From G963665595 sp963665595 (GTDB lineage Bacteria; Actinomycetota; Coriobacteriia; Coriobacteriales; CADBOM01), in contig CAXXJK010000005.1 of the NCBI GenBank assembly GCA_963665595.2, forward strand, positions 682,001-746,000: a stretch of DNA of 64,000 nt, read 5' to 3'. The notes under the pieces are model-generated. The model was not told the origin of the DNA, made no database searches, and saw only the letters and a program-made list of their open reading frames with translations. Position 1 is the first letter of the stretch. Each line of letters begins with the position of its first letter. The position numbers and the translations under genes were made by a program. Positions 1 through 9,126 of the stretch are shown piece by piece.

Positions 1-86
1 TGGACATTGTGTTGTATTTTATATAGCATACGGATAACGTGCGATTATGTACATCAACAATTTGAGGAGATATGTGGAGTTCTGCT

Positions 87-653
87 ATGTCTGATTCGCA
101 AAAGGTTCAAATGACAAAGCGTCGCATTACCGGATGTCTATTCGATTGTCTGGCGCAGGAGCCTATCGAACGCGTTACAGTGAACGAAATCTGTTTACAG
201 GCAGGTATAAATCGTTCAACGTTCTACAATCATTTTAATGACATATACGACGTGCGTGACCAGTGCGTTGAGGAGATCGCTTCTACGGTTAGCGAGACGT
301 TGCCTCTGATGATGAGATCGATTCTGATTGCCTCCGAGTTTACTGCGATGGAGAATTTTATGCAGCGACTCGAGCCTTACGCCGATTATCTAGGGGTGCT
401 ATTTAACAACGACCCTGTTTTTCTCATGCGTCTGCGCGCTATAGCACACGATTCGCTTCAAGACATTTTAGGTGTCGTTAGTCTTTCAGAAAACCAAGAG
501 TATCTTTTCAATGCAATTGCAGGGATGCAATTTGGTTTGATAGGATATTGGTTCACCGCTGATCGTTCTTTACCGCTCTCTGAGTTGGCTCATCTTATGC
601 GGATGTTGATCTGTGAGGGACCTCGAAACGTTCTGTACAATTATTGTATGTGA
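87..653 (+). CDS. TetR/AcrR-family transcriptional regulator
   Basis: One-domain DNA-binding repressor of about 188 residues. A TetR helix-turn-helix is visible near the N-terminus (VNEICLQAGINRSTFYNHF), followed by an all-helical, Cys-poor ligand/dimer domain with no recognisable ligand signature. An ATG at 72 also opens the frame, but its GAGGAG lies only 2 bases upstream. The ATG at 87 has TGGAG about 7 bases upstream, so I prefer it. The gene is followed directly by the palindromic operator of the Fur gene. Its target is unknown; it may regulate itself or the metal-export genes downstream. The 86 bases before it hold no visible gene. Confidence 0.85.
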   Translation: MSDSQKVQMTKRRITGCLFDCLAQEPIERVTVNEICLQAGINRSTFYNHFNDIYDVRDQCVEEIASTVSETLPLMMRSILIASEFTAMENFMQRLEPYADYLGVLFNNDPVFLMRLRAIAHDSLQDILGVVSLSENQEYLFNAIAGMQFGLIGYWFTADRSLPLSELAHLMRMLICEGPRNVLYNYCM

Positions 654-656
654 TTC

Positions 657-698
657 AATAATGCAACTCAGTTGCAATTGCAACTGAGTTGCATTATT
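657..698. promoter_or_regulatory. 42-bp perfect palindrome, double Fur-family operator
   Basis: Positions 657-698 form a perfect palindrome centred between 677 and 678. It contains two copies of the 7-1-7 inverted repeat TGCAACT-N-AGTTGCA (662-676 and 679-693). The 7-1-7 geometry is typical of Fur/Zur/PerR operators. It ends 9 bases before the ATG of the Fur-family gene, so autoregulation is the natural reading. A bound dimer pair would cover the start region of this and the coupled exporter gene. Confidence 0.75.
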
Positions 699-706
699 AT
701 CACTAC

Positions 707-1141
707 ATGACCACTATCCATGCGCATATACCTCATAGAGATTCGCCTTCGCGTAATACGCTAGTCCGGCGCATGATGCTTTCCCTTTTTGATACCATCG
801 ACCATCCGCTCACAGCCGCCGAGGTTGGAATTGCTCTTGAAAGACATGATCTTCATGTCAACAAGACGACCATCTATCGTCAGCTGGATGCTTTGTCGAA
901 TGAAGGATATATTACCGCGCTCAGCTTTGGTACCGATGGCAAACGCTATGAGGCCAATCATGGCGGTGTACACCCCCATCTGCTCTGTACTCAATGCGGC
1001 CGGATCGAATGTCTACCTATTGCAGCAGAGCTCATCGACCAGCAGCGTTCAATTGCCGAGAGACATGGATTCAGGGCAGAGCGCTGCTCGTTGGAGTTCT
1101 ATGGTATCTGTATTAATTGTCAGGAAGGAACCGAGAAGTAA
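707..1141 (+). CDS. Fur-family metalloregulator
   Basis: About 144 residues. It has an N-terminal winged helix (TTIYRQLDALSNEGYI recognition region) followed by a dimer domain with HPHLLC, CTQC and CINC. The two CxxC pairs are those that bind the structural zinc in Fur/Zur/PerR proteins. The metal sensed cannot be read from sequence. The open frame extends to a TTG at 689 that lies inside the operator palindrome. The ATG at 707 is more likely, although no clear Shine-Dalgarno is seen, so translation may be leaderless. The stop codon overlaps the ATG of the exporter-like gene (TAATG), implying one transcript and coupled translation. Confidence 0.88.
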   Translation: MTTIHAHIPHRDSPSRNTLVRRMMLSLFDTIDHPLTAAEVGIALERHDLHVNKTTIYRQLDALSNEGYITALSFGTDGKRYEANHGGVHPHLLCTQCGRIECLPIAAELIDQQRSIAERHGFRAERCSLEFYGICINCQEGTEK

Positions 1142-2064
1142 TGGATATGTTTTTAGACGCATGTATTGACGCGCTCATTGATTCTGCCAAGATGTTGCCG
1201 TTGCTATTTATCATCTATGTTGCCATCGAACTATTTGAATTAAAATTTGGTAATCGCATGGGGCAAGCAATGGCGCGTGCGGGTAAAGCAGGGCCGGCTA
1301 TCGGCGCAATCGCCGGCATCATTCCTCAGTGCGGCGTTTCTGTTATTGGCACCGCACTCTACACGCAGCGATTGGTCACTATCGGTACGTTATTTGCAAT
1401 CTATCTCGCAACTTCAGATGAGGCTATTCCCGTTATTCTTTCTCAGCCGGATCAAATATCTACGCTCGTTCCACTCCTCCTGATAAAACTGGTTGTCGCT
1501 CTTTTTGTGGGTTATGCGATTGATCTCGCGTTTCGTCGTCGTAATAAAGAGGTGTTTGAACATCTTAAGCATTATAAAGGTGGCAATGATGACGCTGAGC
1601 ATCACCATGAACAGGCGTTTGAGGAAAAGGGCTGTTGTGGACACGTGCCAACAGCTGAAGATAAGAAGTTTTCTGTCCGCACACTTTTTTATCATCCGCT
1701 GATACATACACTCAAGATATTTGTATTTATTCTCATTGTTTCGCTGGTCTTGAATCTCTTGTTTGCGTTTGTGGGAGAAGACGTGCTGGCTGATGCCCTC
1801 GCGGGCCAAACATTTCTTCAGCCCGTCATAGCAGCGCTTATCGGTCTCATACCCAATTGTGCGGCCAGTGTTGCCATCACCGAGTTCTATCTCTCAGGAG
1901 TTATAACCTTCGGCGCCGCCGTTGCGGGCCTTTGTGCAAGCGGTGGGCTGGGAATTCTCGTGTTGTTAAAAGAAGATGCTCGTATTGATGCAGTAAAGAT
2001 CATTGGCGGATTATTTGCCATTTCAGTAGTAGTGGGCTTGATAGTTCAGGCATGGGGAATATAG
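1141..2064 (+). CDS. ArsP_2/DUF2899-type putative heavy-metal exporter
   Basis: Integral membrane protein of 307 residues with about ten hydrophobic segments in two similar halves. Each half has a Pro-x-Cys motif (IIPQCGVSV and LIPNCAASVAITEFY). The central loop is hydrophilic and metal-ligand rich, with HHH followed by CCGH. This layout fits the ArsP_2 family, annotated as putative manganese or arsenic efflux permeases; the substrate is not experimentally clear for the family. The upstream Fur gene overlaps by one base and supplies an AAGGAA ribosome site. Control by a Fur-type repressor suggests metal homeostasis. Confidence 0.75.
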   Translation: MDMFLDACIDALIDSAKMLPLLFIIYVAIELFELKFGNRMGQAMARAGKAGPAIGAIAGIIPQCGVSVIGTALYTQRLVTIGTLFAIYLATSDEAIPVILSQPDQISTLVPLLLIKLVVALFVGYAIDLAFRRRNKEVFEHLKHYKGGNDDAEHHHEQAFEEKGCCGHVPTAEDKKFSVRTLFYHPLIHTLKIFVFILIVSLVLNLLFAFVGEDVLADALAGQTFLQPVIAALIGLIPNCAASVAITEFYLSGVITFGAAVAGLCASGGLGILVLLKEDARIDAVKIIGGLFAISVVVGLIVQAWGI

Positions 2065-2073
2065 GAAGAACGT

Positions 2074-2877
2074 ATGTCTACCATCATCAATCTTACCAGT
2101 GTACGCAATATACGTGATCTTGGGGGGTTACGGACAACTGACGGACGAGTGTTCAAGGCGCGCCGTCTCATCAGAAGCGCAGAACTTTCCGGTCTATCAC
2201 CTGAGGATGCAGCAATGTTGGTGGATAGATATCACCTAGTTCATATCATCGATCTTCGCACAAAAGGAGAGCGTGAGAGCAGGCCCGATAATGTGCCGGA
2301 AGGGGTAAGATACAGCCACATTCCTTTATTGCCTGAGCACGCGCTGGGTATTGCTCGCGAAGCGATAGATTTGGATCGAGCCACGCTTATATCTCGTATG
2401 CCAGACGTTTATAAGTTTTATGAGAGTATTGTCGATCCTTCAACGGCACAATACTGGAGTTCAATATTCTCGATATTCCTGAATGAAGATGACGGTGCCA
2501 TACTCTGGCATTGCGCGGGAGGCAAGGATCGTTGCGGCATGGTCTCGGCCGTGCTGGAGCTTGCGTTGGGAAGTTCGCCCGATGAAGTGAAGGACGATTA
2601 TCTTGCAACAAATGCATCAAATGAGTTGCGTGCACGCAGAATACGCAGTGAGGTGTTTGCTCGTACGCAAGATGCTGAATTGGCTGATCGCGTAGGCGAA
2701 CTGTGGGCGGCCCGTGAGGACTATCTTGATGCGGCGCTTATGCGGGTTGAGCGCGAGTATGGGGGAGTTGCTGGTTTTCTTCAACGGGTATGTGCCGTCG
2801 ATGAACAGGCGCACCGTAATCTTAAAAATAACTATCTATACGTTGATGATAGCGCCTACCTGTCGGCAATGACGTAG
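2074..2877 (+). CDS. Tyrosine/serine protein phosphatase (DSP-like)
   Basis: A 267-residue cytoplasmic protein with the P-loop HCAGGKDRCG around Cys147-Arg153, the CX5R signature of cysteine-based phosphatases. The N-terminal NIRDLGGLRT segment is typical of the bacterial Tyr_phosphatase family (IphP/LipA-like), which hydrolyses phosphotyrosine or phosphoinositides. It begins 10 bases after the exporter gene with an AGGAAG site, so it may share that transcript. No signal peptide is visible. The in vivo substrate is unknown. Confidence 0.88.
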   Translation: MSTIINLTSVRNIRDLGGLRTTDGRVFKARRLIRSAELSGLSPEDAAMLVDRYHLVHIIDLRTKGERESRPDNVPEGVRYSHIPLLPEHALGIAREAIDLDRATLISRMPDVYKFYESIVDPSTAQYWSSIFSIFLNEDDGAILWHCAGGKDRCGMVSAVLELALGSSPDEVKDDYLATNASNELRARRIRSEVFARTQDAELADRVGELWAAREDYLDAALMRVEREYGGVAGFLQRVCAVDEQAHRNLKNNYLYVDDSAYLSAMT

Positions 2878-2937
2878 CGGATTGAGCGAGAATTCGGCGT
2901 ATAATCAAGCTGACAACTTACTGCGAAAGGATATGAC

Positions 2938-3333
2938 ATGGACGAAGTTCTTGCATTTCTTAAAGACACTCACACGTATTTTCTCGCTACTATCAATGAT
3001 GCCAAGCCCGAAGTGCGCCCGTTTGGTACTATCGCTCAATTTGAGAATCGACTCTACATACAAACCGGGCGCGTGAAAGATGTTTGCAAACAGATTATGG
3101 CTGATCCTGCCATCGCTATCTGTGCGTTTGACGGTAAGGGAACTTGGCTGCGCATCAATGCTACGGCTGTGGCAGACGAGCGTATTGAAGCAAACGAAGC
3201 CATGCTCGATGACTATCCTTCATTACGTGGGCGTTATGCGGCCGATGATGGCAATTGCATCGTTTTTTATCTAGAAGATGCTACGGCCACGTTTGCTTCT
3301 TTCACTGAAGCGCCTCGGACGATTAAGTTTTAA
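2938..3333 (+). CDS. Pyridoxamine 5'-phosphate oxidase-like flavoprotein
   Basis: A 131-residue protein of the split-barrel FMN-binding fold. Recognition rests on the N-terminal pattern (helix, then TYFLATINDAKPEVRPFGTI) and the later NRLYIQTGRVKDVCKQI segment, common in small PNPOx-like proteins of anaerobes. Such proteins bind FMN or F420 and are usually assigned only a general reductase role. GAAAGG lies just upstream of the ATG. It is the last gene of the leftmost plus-strand group. Confidence 0.8.
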   Translation: MDEVLAFLKDTHTYFLATINDAKPEVRPFGTIAQFENRLYIQTGRVKDVCKQIMADPAIAICAFDGKGTWLRINATAVADERIEANEAMLDDYPSLRGRYAADDGNCIVFYLEDATATFASFTEAPRTIKF

Positions 3334-3347
3334 TTCATCAAATGGTT

Positions 3348-3383
3348 GTCACTCTATCGATTATGCTCTACCGATAGAGTGAC
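3348..3383. terminator. 12-bp stem hairpin after the PNPOx-like gene
   Basis: The arms GTCACTCTATCG (3348-3359) and CGATAGAGTGAC (3372-3383) are perfectly complementary across a 12-base loop. It lies 15 bases past the stop codon. No T-run follows on either strand, so it is either a weak terminator or an RNA-end stabilising hairpin. Apart from this and the cysK terminator, I see nothing in the 350-base gap between the convergent genes. Confidence 0.5.
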
Positions 3384-3614
3384 GGCGTTAAGCGGAAAAG
3401 TTGATCCATATCAAGTACGTGCCCTCGGGCTTCACCAATGAAGAATATTAGCAATTTTCAAACTAGCGATATTGAACGCCTTACTAGGCGATGTGCAGAT
3501 GATGCTTGACTCGGCAAATCGCTCATCCAGCGTAGAAAAGACAGGGTGAGTATATCCCGGATAGATAAAATCACTGTATATCTCGTCCGCGATGGCCAAT
3601 CAGAGATAAAACCA

Positions 3615-3646
3615 GACGACCCCTCGAGGGAAGTCTAGGGGTCGTC
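3615..3646 (-). terminator. Rho-independent terminator of cysK
   Basis: GACGACCCCT (3615-3624) pairs with AGGGGTCGTC (3637-3646). Read on the minus strand the hairpin is followed by TGGTTTTA, and it lies about 40 bases beyond the cysK stop codon. Confidence 0.75.
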
Positions 3647-3683
3647 ACAGAGATTGGCTTGGTGTTACCCATAGGTGCGAGAA

Positions 3684-4601
3684 CTAGTCAAATAGCGCGG
3701 TCGATAAATAACGCTCTCCGGTGTCCGGAAGAATGGCGACGATTGTCTTTCCTGCATTTTCAGGGCGTGAGGCGAGTACGCTTGCGGCTTGAAGCGCGGC
3801 ACCGGATGAGATGCCTACAAGCAATCCAAGTTTTTCAGTGACGATCTTTACTTTTGCAAAAGCGTCTTCGTTAGATACGGGGATGATCTCATCGTACACA
3901 TCAGTATCGAGGACTTCAGGAACAAATCCTGCGCCTATACCCTGGATTTTATGCAGACCAGGCTTACCGGTTGAGAGAACAGGTGAAGTTGCCGGTTCAA
4001 CAGCAACAATCTTGATGTCAGGGTTTTTGGTTTTCAAATAGTGTCCAGCGCCCGTCAGAGTACCACCCGTGCCTACGCCCGCTACGAAAAAGTCCACCAC
4101 GCCGTCAGTGGCTTCCCAGATTTCTGGTCCTGTTGTCTTTTCGTGGATGGCAGGGTTGGCAGGATTTGTAAACTGTGAGGGAACGAAAGAGTTAGGCGTT
4201 TGCGCGGCGAGCTCTTCAGCTTTGGCAATGGCACCTTTCATACCCGCTGCGCCTTCGGTGAGAACTAATTCAGCACCGTAAGCGGCCTGAAGCTTGCGAC
4301 GCTCAATGCTCATGGTCTCAGGCATGGTTAAAATGATGCGATATCCTCGTGCCGCTGCAATAGTGGCGAGCGCAATGCCCGTGTTTCCGCTGGTGGGCTC
4401 TATGATGACTGAGCCGGGCTTTAAGATACCGCGTTTTTCTGCATCGTCGATCATCGACAAGGCAGTGCGATCTTTTACTGAGCCAGCGGGGTTGAAGTAC
4501 TCAAGCTTACCAACAATGCGCGCAGGAGTTTCGAATGCTTTTGTTACATCCAACAGGGGTGTATTGCCGATCAAATCAGTGATGCTGCTATATATCGTCA
4601 T
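3684..4601 (-). CDS. cysK: Cysteine synthase A (O-acetylserine sulfhydrylase)
   Basis: PLP enzyme of 305 residues that makes L-cysteine from O-acetylserine and sulfide. Visible features are the PLP lysine in NPAGSVKDR (Lys43), the substrate loop TSGNTG (from Ser71) and the phosphate-binding loop GTGGTLTG (178-185). Length is normal for CysK. The frame opens at 4652, but the ATG at 4601 has AAGGAG 8 bases upstream and gives the canonical N-terminus MTIYSSITDLIGNTP. It stands alone, with its own terminator downstream and a palindromic site upstream. Confidence 0.95.
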   Translation of the reverse strand: MTIYSSITDLIGNTPLLDVTKAFETPARIVGKLEYFNPAGSVKDRTALSMIDDAEKRGILKPGSVIIEPTSGNTGIALATIAAARGYRIILTMPETMSIERRKLQAAYGAELVLTEGAAGMKGAIAKAEELAAQTPNSFVPSQFTNPANPAIHEKTTGPEIWEATDGVVDFFVAGVGTGGTLTGAGHYLKTKNPDIKIVAVEPATSPVLSTGKPGLHKIQGIGAGFVPEVLDTDVYDEIIPVSNEDAFAKVKIVTEKLGLLVGISSGAALQAASVLASRPENAGKTIVAILPDTGERYLSTALFD

Positions 4602-4660
4602 AGCTATTCTCCTTACAGTCAATGAAAATATTTTCCTGCATAAACTATACAACCTATGTA

Positions 4661-4679
4661 GTCTACTTAATTAGTAGAC
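4661..4679. promoter_or_regulatory. Inverted repeat upstream of cysK
   Basis: GTCTACT-TAATT-AGTAGAC is a perfect 7-5-7 inverted repeat 60 bases upstream of the cysK start. It fits the dimeric operators used by Rrf2-family (CymR/IscR-like) or LysR-family regulators of sulfur metabolism. The binding protein is not identifiable here. Confidence 0.45.
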
Positions 4680-4750
4680 ATTACGATAAACTTTTCATGC
4701 GCTAATGTCAAGATCGAGAATTGTTTCCTCGGTACTCGCACACAATTGTT

Positions 4751-6397
4751 CTATGTATTGAGATTTTTTGGGCTGAACTCGTTGATCAGATCGAGCAATT
4801 CCTGTTTCTTATGGATAGCCAGTTTGGTATATATCCGTTTACTGTGAGTACGAACAGTATTCTCGGAGACGACAAGAACTTCTGCAATACGCGTTACGTT
4901 ATTACCGCGTGCAATAAGTTCCATGACCTCGGCTTCCCGCGCAGAAAGACGGTAATGCTGTTGTAGGAGCGCGCATTGCTTTGAAATGCGATCACGGTAT
5001 TGTGGTAGATTGACGTGTGCCGCATCCCGTCTTTCAGTATTTGAAAGTCTTCCGAGATTATATAAAGGCGTTAATGGAGACGAAATATCGCGCACGTTTT
5101 GTTCTTCGTTTTCATCGTCCTCAGAGTCAAGCATCTTGTTCTTCTGTGGCACGTTGAGGGCAACGAGCTCAATGTGCTCAGCGCCAAGAGACCGTTGGAC
5201 GAACGCCTGTCGAAAACCACCATTGCCGATAAAGTACATGAGGCCCAGCAGATAAAGAGCGAACAGTGTAACGATAACCGTCGAACCAAGGCCCATGATG
5301 TCAAGACGTTCAATAAACATACCGCCTATGAATCCAATGTCGTGCAACGCATAGACGATACCTCCAATGAATCCATATATGAATATGGGATTGATGCCAC
5401 GGTCGCGTGATGCCTGGGCGCACTGAATCATCATGAGTATGATTCCACAACTGTAGACTGCATATATAAGGCTTGCAAATAGGGCAGAATAGTTTTCTTT
5501 CACCAACGGCAGTATCATAAAACCCGTGATGATAAAAGGGAAAAATACGCGGTAGGCAACGACGATATTGATGCGAAGATTCTTGATCTGCCAGACAAAC
5601 AATAGAGCCAACGCCATGGTAAGCGAGCCTCCCATTGACATGATGTTGACAAGCGATCCGATTTCTACGTCACCTATTGCGAGAGCCCTGACAACACCAC
5701 TGCAAAATCCTAATGCGCCAATGCAAAGGGCACTGCGCCAATAATCGTGAAGAAGCTGTCGATACACACGAGAATTGTTTCGCGGCTTATCTTGAAACAT
5801 GGGCTGTTCGAGATCGATGGTACGGCTCTTAAGCACGATGCAAAGACAAAATAGTGGCATAAAGACAAGGGGAATGAGAATCGAGGTTATCGCTACTGGT
5901 ATAAGGTACAAGGCGAAGTAGAACAGCGAGCCATATGCGGTGCCCAGTATAAGATCGCGGTTACCGGTATCAGAATTTTGACTTGCAAAAAGACGCTGCC
6001 AAAGCATAAAAAAGCCGGCGGAACCAATCCCCAATAGCGCTCCGCCAATACTTACGAGGAACAAGGCACGTTCACTAAAATATATAGCACCGATGAGCGC
6101 GCACCAGCCGAGGAAATAGGGTGTCGCTGTGGCTATCACCATAAAACGCCGGGTGGGCCCGGGAAGAAAATAGACACCAAGGACACTTACGAAATAGACA
6201 AGCATGAATACCAGCGATTGCCAAAGGAAAAAGGATGACAAGATCTGAGTGGTCTGAAAACTTTCCGGCAGGAAAGGAAACACTCCTCCCCATACGCCCG
6301 CCGCATTGATGGCGATGAAGAGCGCATAGCCAAGCGCTGTGATGTCTGGTTTCAGGATCGCATAATACCGTCGCGATTTCACATAAGCTTCTCTCAT
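4751..6397 (-). CDS. LuxR-family regulator with N-terminal membrane domain
   Basis: A 548-residue protein in two parts. Residues 1 to about 410 are strongly hydrophobic, with roughly 12 transmembrane helices and an MFS-like look. After an acidic linker (DSEDDENEEQN), residues about 486-538 form a LuxR/GerE helix-turn-helix (LSAREAEVMELIARG, SENTVRTHSKRIYTKL). This architecture is characteristic of a large Eggerthellaceae regulator family whose genes sit beside molybdoenzyme operons and respond to their substrates. It is divergent from the DmsABC-type operon at 6687 and likely controls it. The ribosome site before the ATG is weak. Confidence 0.9.
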   Translation of the reverse strand: MREAYVKSRRYYAILKPDITALGYALFIAINAAGVWGGVFPFLPESFQTTQILSSFFLWQSLVFMLVYFVSVLGVYFLPGPTRRFMVIATATPYFLGWCALIGAIYFSERALFLVSIGGALLGIGSAGFFMLWQRLFASQNSDTGNRDLILGTAYGSLFYFALYLIPVAITSILIPLVFMPLFCLCIVLKSRTIDLEQPMFQDKPRNNSRVYRQLLHDYWRSALCIGALGFCSGVVRALAIGDVEIGSLVNIMSMGGSLTMALALLFVWQIKNLRINIVVAYRVFFPFIITGFMILPLVKENYSALFASLIYAVYSCGIILMMIQCAQASRDRGINPIFIYGFIGGIVYALHDIGFIGGMFIERLDIMGLGSTVIVTLFALYLLGLMYFIGNGGFRQAFVQRSLGAEHIELVALNVPQKNKMLDSEDDENEEQNVRDISSPLTPLYNLGRLSNTERRDAAHVNLPQYRDRISKQCALLQQHYRLSAREAEVMELIARGNNVTRIAEVLVVSENTVRTHSKRIYTKLAIHKKQELLDLINEFSPKNLNT

Positions 6398-6545
6398 GAC
6401 CGGTTAATAAGACAACATATTGATGAAACTTAGACTAGGCTTGTTCTGTTTATTTCATTATGCCTTACTATCTCTCTTGAGAAAATAAGGAGAATCGTTT
6501 TTAATGAGGATCCTATAAGCTTCTGAGCAGGCATTTTGTAAAATG

Positions 6546-6560
6546 CACATATTTTATGTG
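6546..6560. promoter_or_regulatory. Inverted repeat in the LuxR/dmsA divergent region
   Basis: CACATA-TTT-TATGTG is a perfect 6-3-6 repeat about midway in the 289-base gap between the divergent regulator and dmsA. Such a position suits an operator. The repeat is short and could be chance. No other clear signal was found in the gap. Confidence 0.35.
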
Positions 6561-6686
6561 ACAAGGATTCTCTTGAAGTTGCTACATTCTCACCACAAAC
6601 ACCGGCCAATGATTATGTGCGAAATGGTACCTAACACATAAACATTGACATTGGTGAATAGACGAAGTGGAGAAGGGAGCAAGACC

Positions 6687-9101
6687 ATGTCGGAGATGTA
6701 TTTGGAACATCAGTCACCTCTCAGCCGCCGATCATTTGTAAAAGTGGCAGGTGCGTTGGGTGCTTTGGCAGTTGCGGGTGGCAGTGTTGCGACAGTGGGG
6801 TCTATGTTTGGCGAGAGCACGCCACAGGCACACGCTGAATCTCAAGAGACTATTGTATGGAATCATTGCGCTATCAATTGCCCAGGACGTTGTCTTTTGA
6901 AGTTGCATGTAAAAGACGACGAAATTGTACGGGTTGATACCTACGCGACCGATTCACGAGATATCGATGATCCACAACCACGCCCTTGTTTGAGGGGCCG
7001 TGCCTATCGGGCATGGGTGAATCATCCTGACCGCATCAACTATCCGATGAAGCGTGTCGGCAAACGTGGCGAAGGAAAGTACGAACGCATTACGTGGGAC
7101 GAGGCAGTCTCAACTATTGCCAAGAACTATACGGAAGTTGTTTCAAAGTATGGCAACGAAGCAGTTTATGTAAACTACGCCACTGGCAGCTCAGCGAGTA
7201 CGGCGCGCCCTTGGGGACGTCTTTTCAATAAGACAGGCGGCGGCTACCTCGGTTTTTACGGTAGTTATAGTACTGCTCAGATTCAATGGATCACCCCCTA
7301 TGTCTATGGTTCGGCAGGTAGCGGATCGACTCTTTCTGTTGCACGCGACTCACAACTTATCTTGATGTTCGGCACGAGCCCAACAGAGACTCGCCAGGGC
7401 GGGGCAGTGTCTCACCATGATTATGTTGCCATGCGTGAGAAAACAAAGGGCAAAATATACGTTATAGATCCTCGTTTTAATGATTCGTTGTCCGGTCACT
7501 CAGATGAATGGCTGCCGATCAATCCGGGTACTGACGCAGCGCTTGTTGCGGCGCTCTCATATGAACTCATCAAAAACAACTGGGTTGACCTTGACTTCCT
7601 TCATACCTATTGCGTCGGCTATGATGAGGAAACTCTTCCGGCATCAGCGAAGGGACAGAACAAATCCTATAAAGATTATATTTTAGGGACTGGGTATGAC
7701 AAGGTTGCTAAGACTCCTGAGTGGGCGGCCCCTATAACGGGCATATCGGTACAACGAATTCGTTCGCTCGCAAAAGAAATTGGTACGACGAAGCCTCTGT
7801 TTGTCGACCAAGGATGGGGGCCACAGCGCCGTAGTAACGGTGAAATGAATGCATGGGCGATCTGCATGTTGCCTATCCTCACGGGAAATATCGGTCTAGC
7901 AGGTACGAGTAGCGGCATGCGCGAAGGATCTTATGCCATTACCATCGACTCGCTGGCTGAGGGTACCAATGCGGTGAAAGCAAAGATATCTGTTTTCTCG
8001 ATGGTGGATGCGGTTAATCGTGGTGCCGAGATGACCGAAAAAGCTGATGGCGTTGTCAATGTCGATAAGCTTTCCACGGGTATCAAATTTGTTGTTAACT
8101 ACGCAGGCAACTGTATAACCAATCAAAACAGTGATATTAACTGGGTCCATGATTCTTTGCAGGATGAGAGCAAATGCCAGTTCATCTTTGGTGCGGACAT
8201 CACATTGACCGACTCTGCAAAATATTGCGATATTCTCCTGCCGGATATGTTCCGTCTTGAGCAGACATCAATGATTGGCACGGGAGGCGACGTTGCTTAT
8301 ATGATAGCGGGTTCGCCGGCAACATCAGTTAAATTTGAGCGCAAGTCTGCTTATGATGCTGCAACCTTGATAGCAAGCGCTTTGGGCAAAGAGCAGGCGT
8401 TTACTGAGGGCAAGACGCAAGAAGATTGGGTCAAAAGCCTGTATGCCTCTTCCCGTCAGAAGGACACATTGCTTCCTGAGTATGACAAAGTTATGACAGA
8501 CGGGTTCTATATCAGAAAGAATCCTGCGGGTGGCACCATTGCTTTGCAGGCATTTCGTAAAGATCCTGTCGCCAATCCGCTCACGACACCTTCCGGTAAG
8601 ATAGAAATTTATTCAGAGAAGCTTGACACTTACATTTCGAAGCATGAATTCAAGGCAGACGACCGTGTCGCGCCACTACCCATCTATGTGCCTGAATGGT
8701 ATGGCATTGAAACGAAGACGAGCCAGTATCCGCTGCTGCTCTCTGATTTCCATTATCGTGGACGTCTTCATTCTAGTTGGGGCGATGTTGCTATTCTGAA
8801 AGAAGTAAATCCTCAGGAGGCATGGATCAATCCCATCGATGCAGATGCGCGCAAGATTCGTCAAGGTGACAAGGTGCGTATTGAAAATGATTTCGGGAAA
8901 GTTGAGCTTTTAGCAAAAATAACTCCTCGTGTCATACCGGGTACGGTGGCTATGGCGCAAGGCGCATGGCATAACGCCAATATGTTTGGGGATCGTCTCG
9001 ATAAAGGTGGTTGCATCAATACGCTTACCACACATCGTCCATCGCCTTTTTCTAAGGGCAATCCTCAGCATACGAATATCTGTCAAATAGTCAAAGCATA
9101 G
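6687..9101 (+). CDS. dmsA: DmsA-type molybdopterin reductase, Tat-exported
   Basis: Catalytic subunit of 804 residues. The N-terminus has a Tat signal (SRRSFVK at residues 13-19 plus a hydrophobic stretch). The [4Fe-4S] ligands are Cys61, Cys65, Cys69 and Cys101. Ser195 in YGSYSTAQ aligns with the serine that binds molybdenum in E. coli DmsA. RVGKRGEGKYERITWDEA and the C-terminal MGD-binding domain are typical. It likely reduces a DMSO-like S- or N-oxide outside the membrane, though the Eggerthellaceae family is broad and the substrate is not certain. The frame opens at 6645, but the ATG at 6687 has GAAGGGAG upstream. Confidence 0.9.
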   Translation: MSEMYLEHQSPLSRRSFVKVAGALGALAVAGGSVATVGSMFGESTPQAHAESQETIVWNHCAINCPGRCLLKLHVKDDEIVRVDTYATDSRDIDDPQPRPCLRGRAYRAWVNHPDRINYPMKRVGKRGEGKYERITWDEAVSTIAKNYTEVVSKYGNEAVYVNYATGSSASTARPWGRLFNKTGGGYLGFYGSYSTAQIQWITPYVYGSAGSGSTLSVARDSQLILMFGTSPTETRQGGAVSHHDYVAMREKTKGKIYVIDPRFNDSLSGHSDEWLPINPGTDAALVAALSYELIKNNWVDLDFLHTYCVGYDEETLPASAKGQNKSYKDYILGTGYDKVAKTPEWAAPITGISVQRIRSLAKEIGTTKPLFVDQGWGPQRRSNGEMNAWAICMLPILTGNIGLAGTSSGMREGSYAITIDSLAEGTNAVKAKISVFSMVDAVNRGAEMTEKADGVVNVDKLSTGIKFVVNYAGNCITNQNSDINWVHDSLQDESKCQFIFGADITLTDSAKYCDILLPDMFRLEQTSMIGTGGDVAYMIAGSPATSVKFERKSAYDAATLIASALGKEQAFTEGKTQEDWVKSLYASSRQKDTLLPEYDKVMTDGFYIRKNPAGGTIALQAFRKDPVANPLTTPSGKIEIYSEKLDTYISKHEFKADDRVAPLPIYVPEWYGIETKTSQYPLLLSDFHYRGRLHSSWGDVAILKEVNPQEAWINPIDADARKIRQGDKVRIENDFGKVELLAKITPRVIPGTVAMAQGAWHNANMFGDRLDKGGCINTLTTHRPSPFSKGNPQHTNICQIVKA

Positions 9102-9126
9102 CGGCGAGAGAAAGAAGGGATAAATA

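Noticed and set aside
4721..6397. Plus-strand open frames opposite the LuxR gene
   Set aside because: They lack family motifs and ribosome sites, while the minus strand encodes a full-length regulator.
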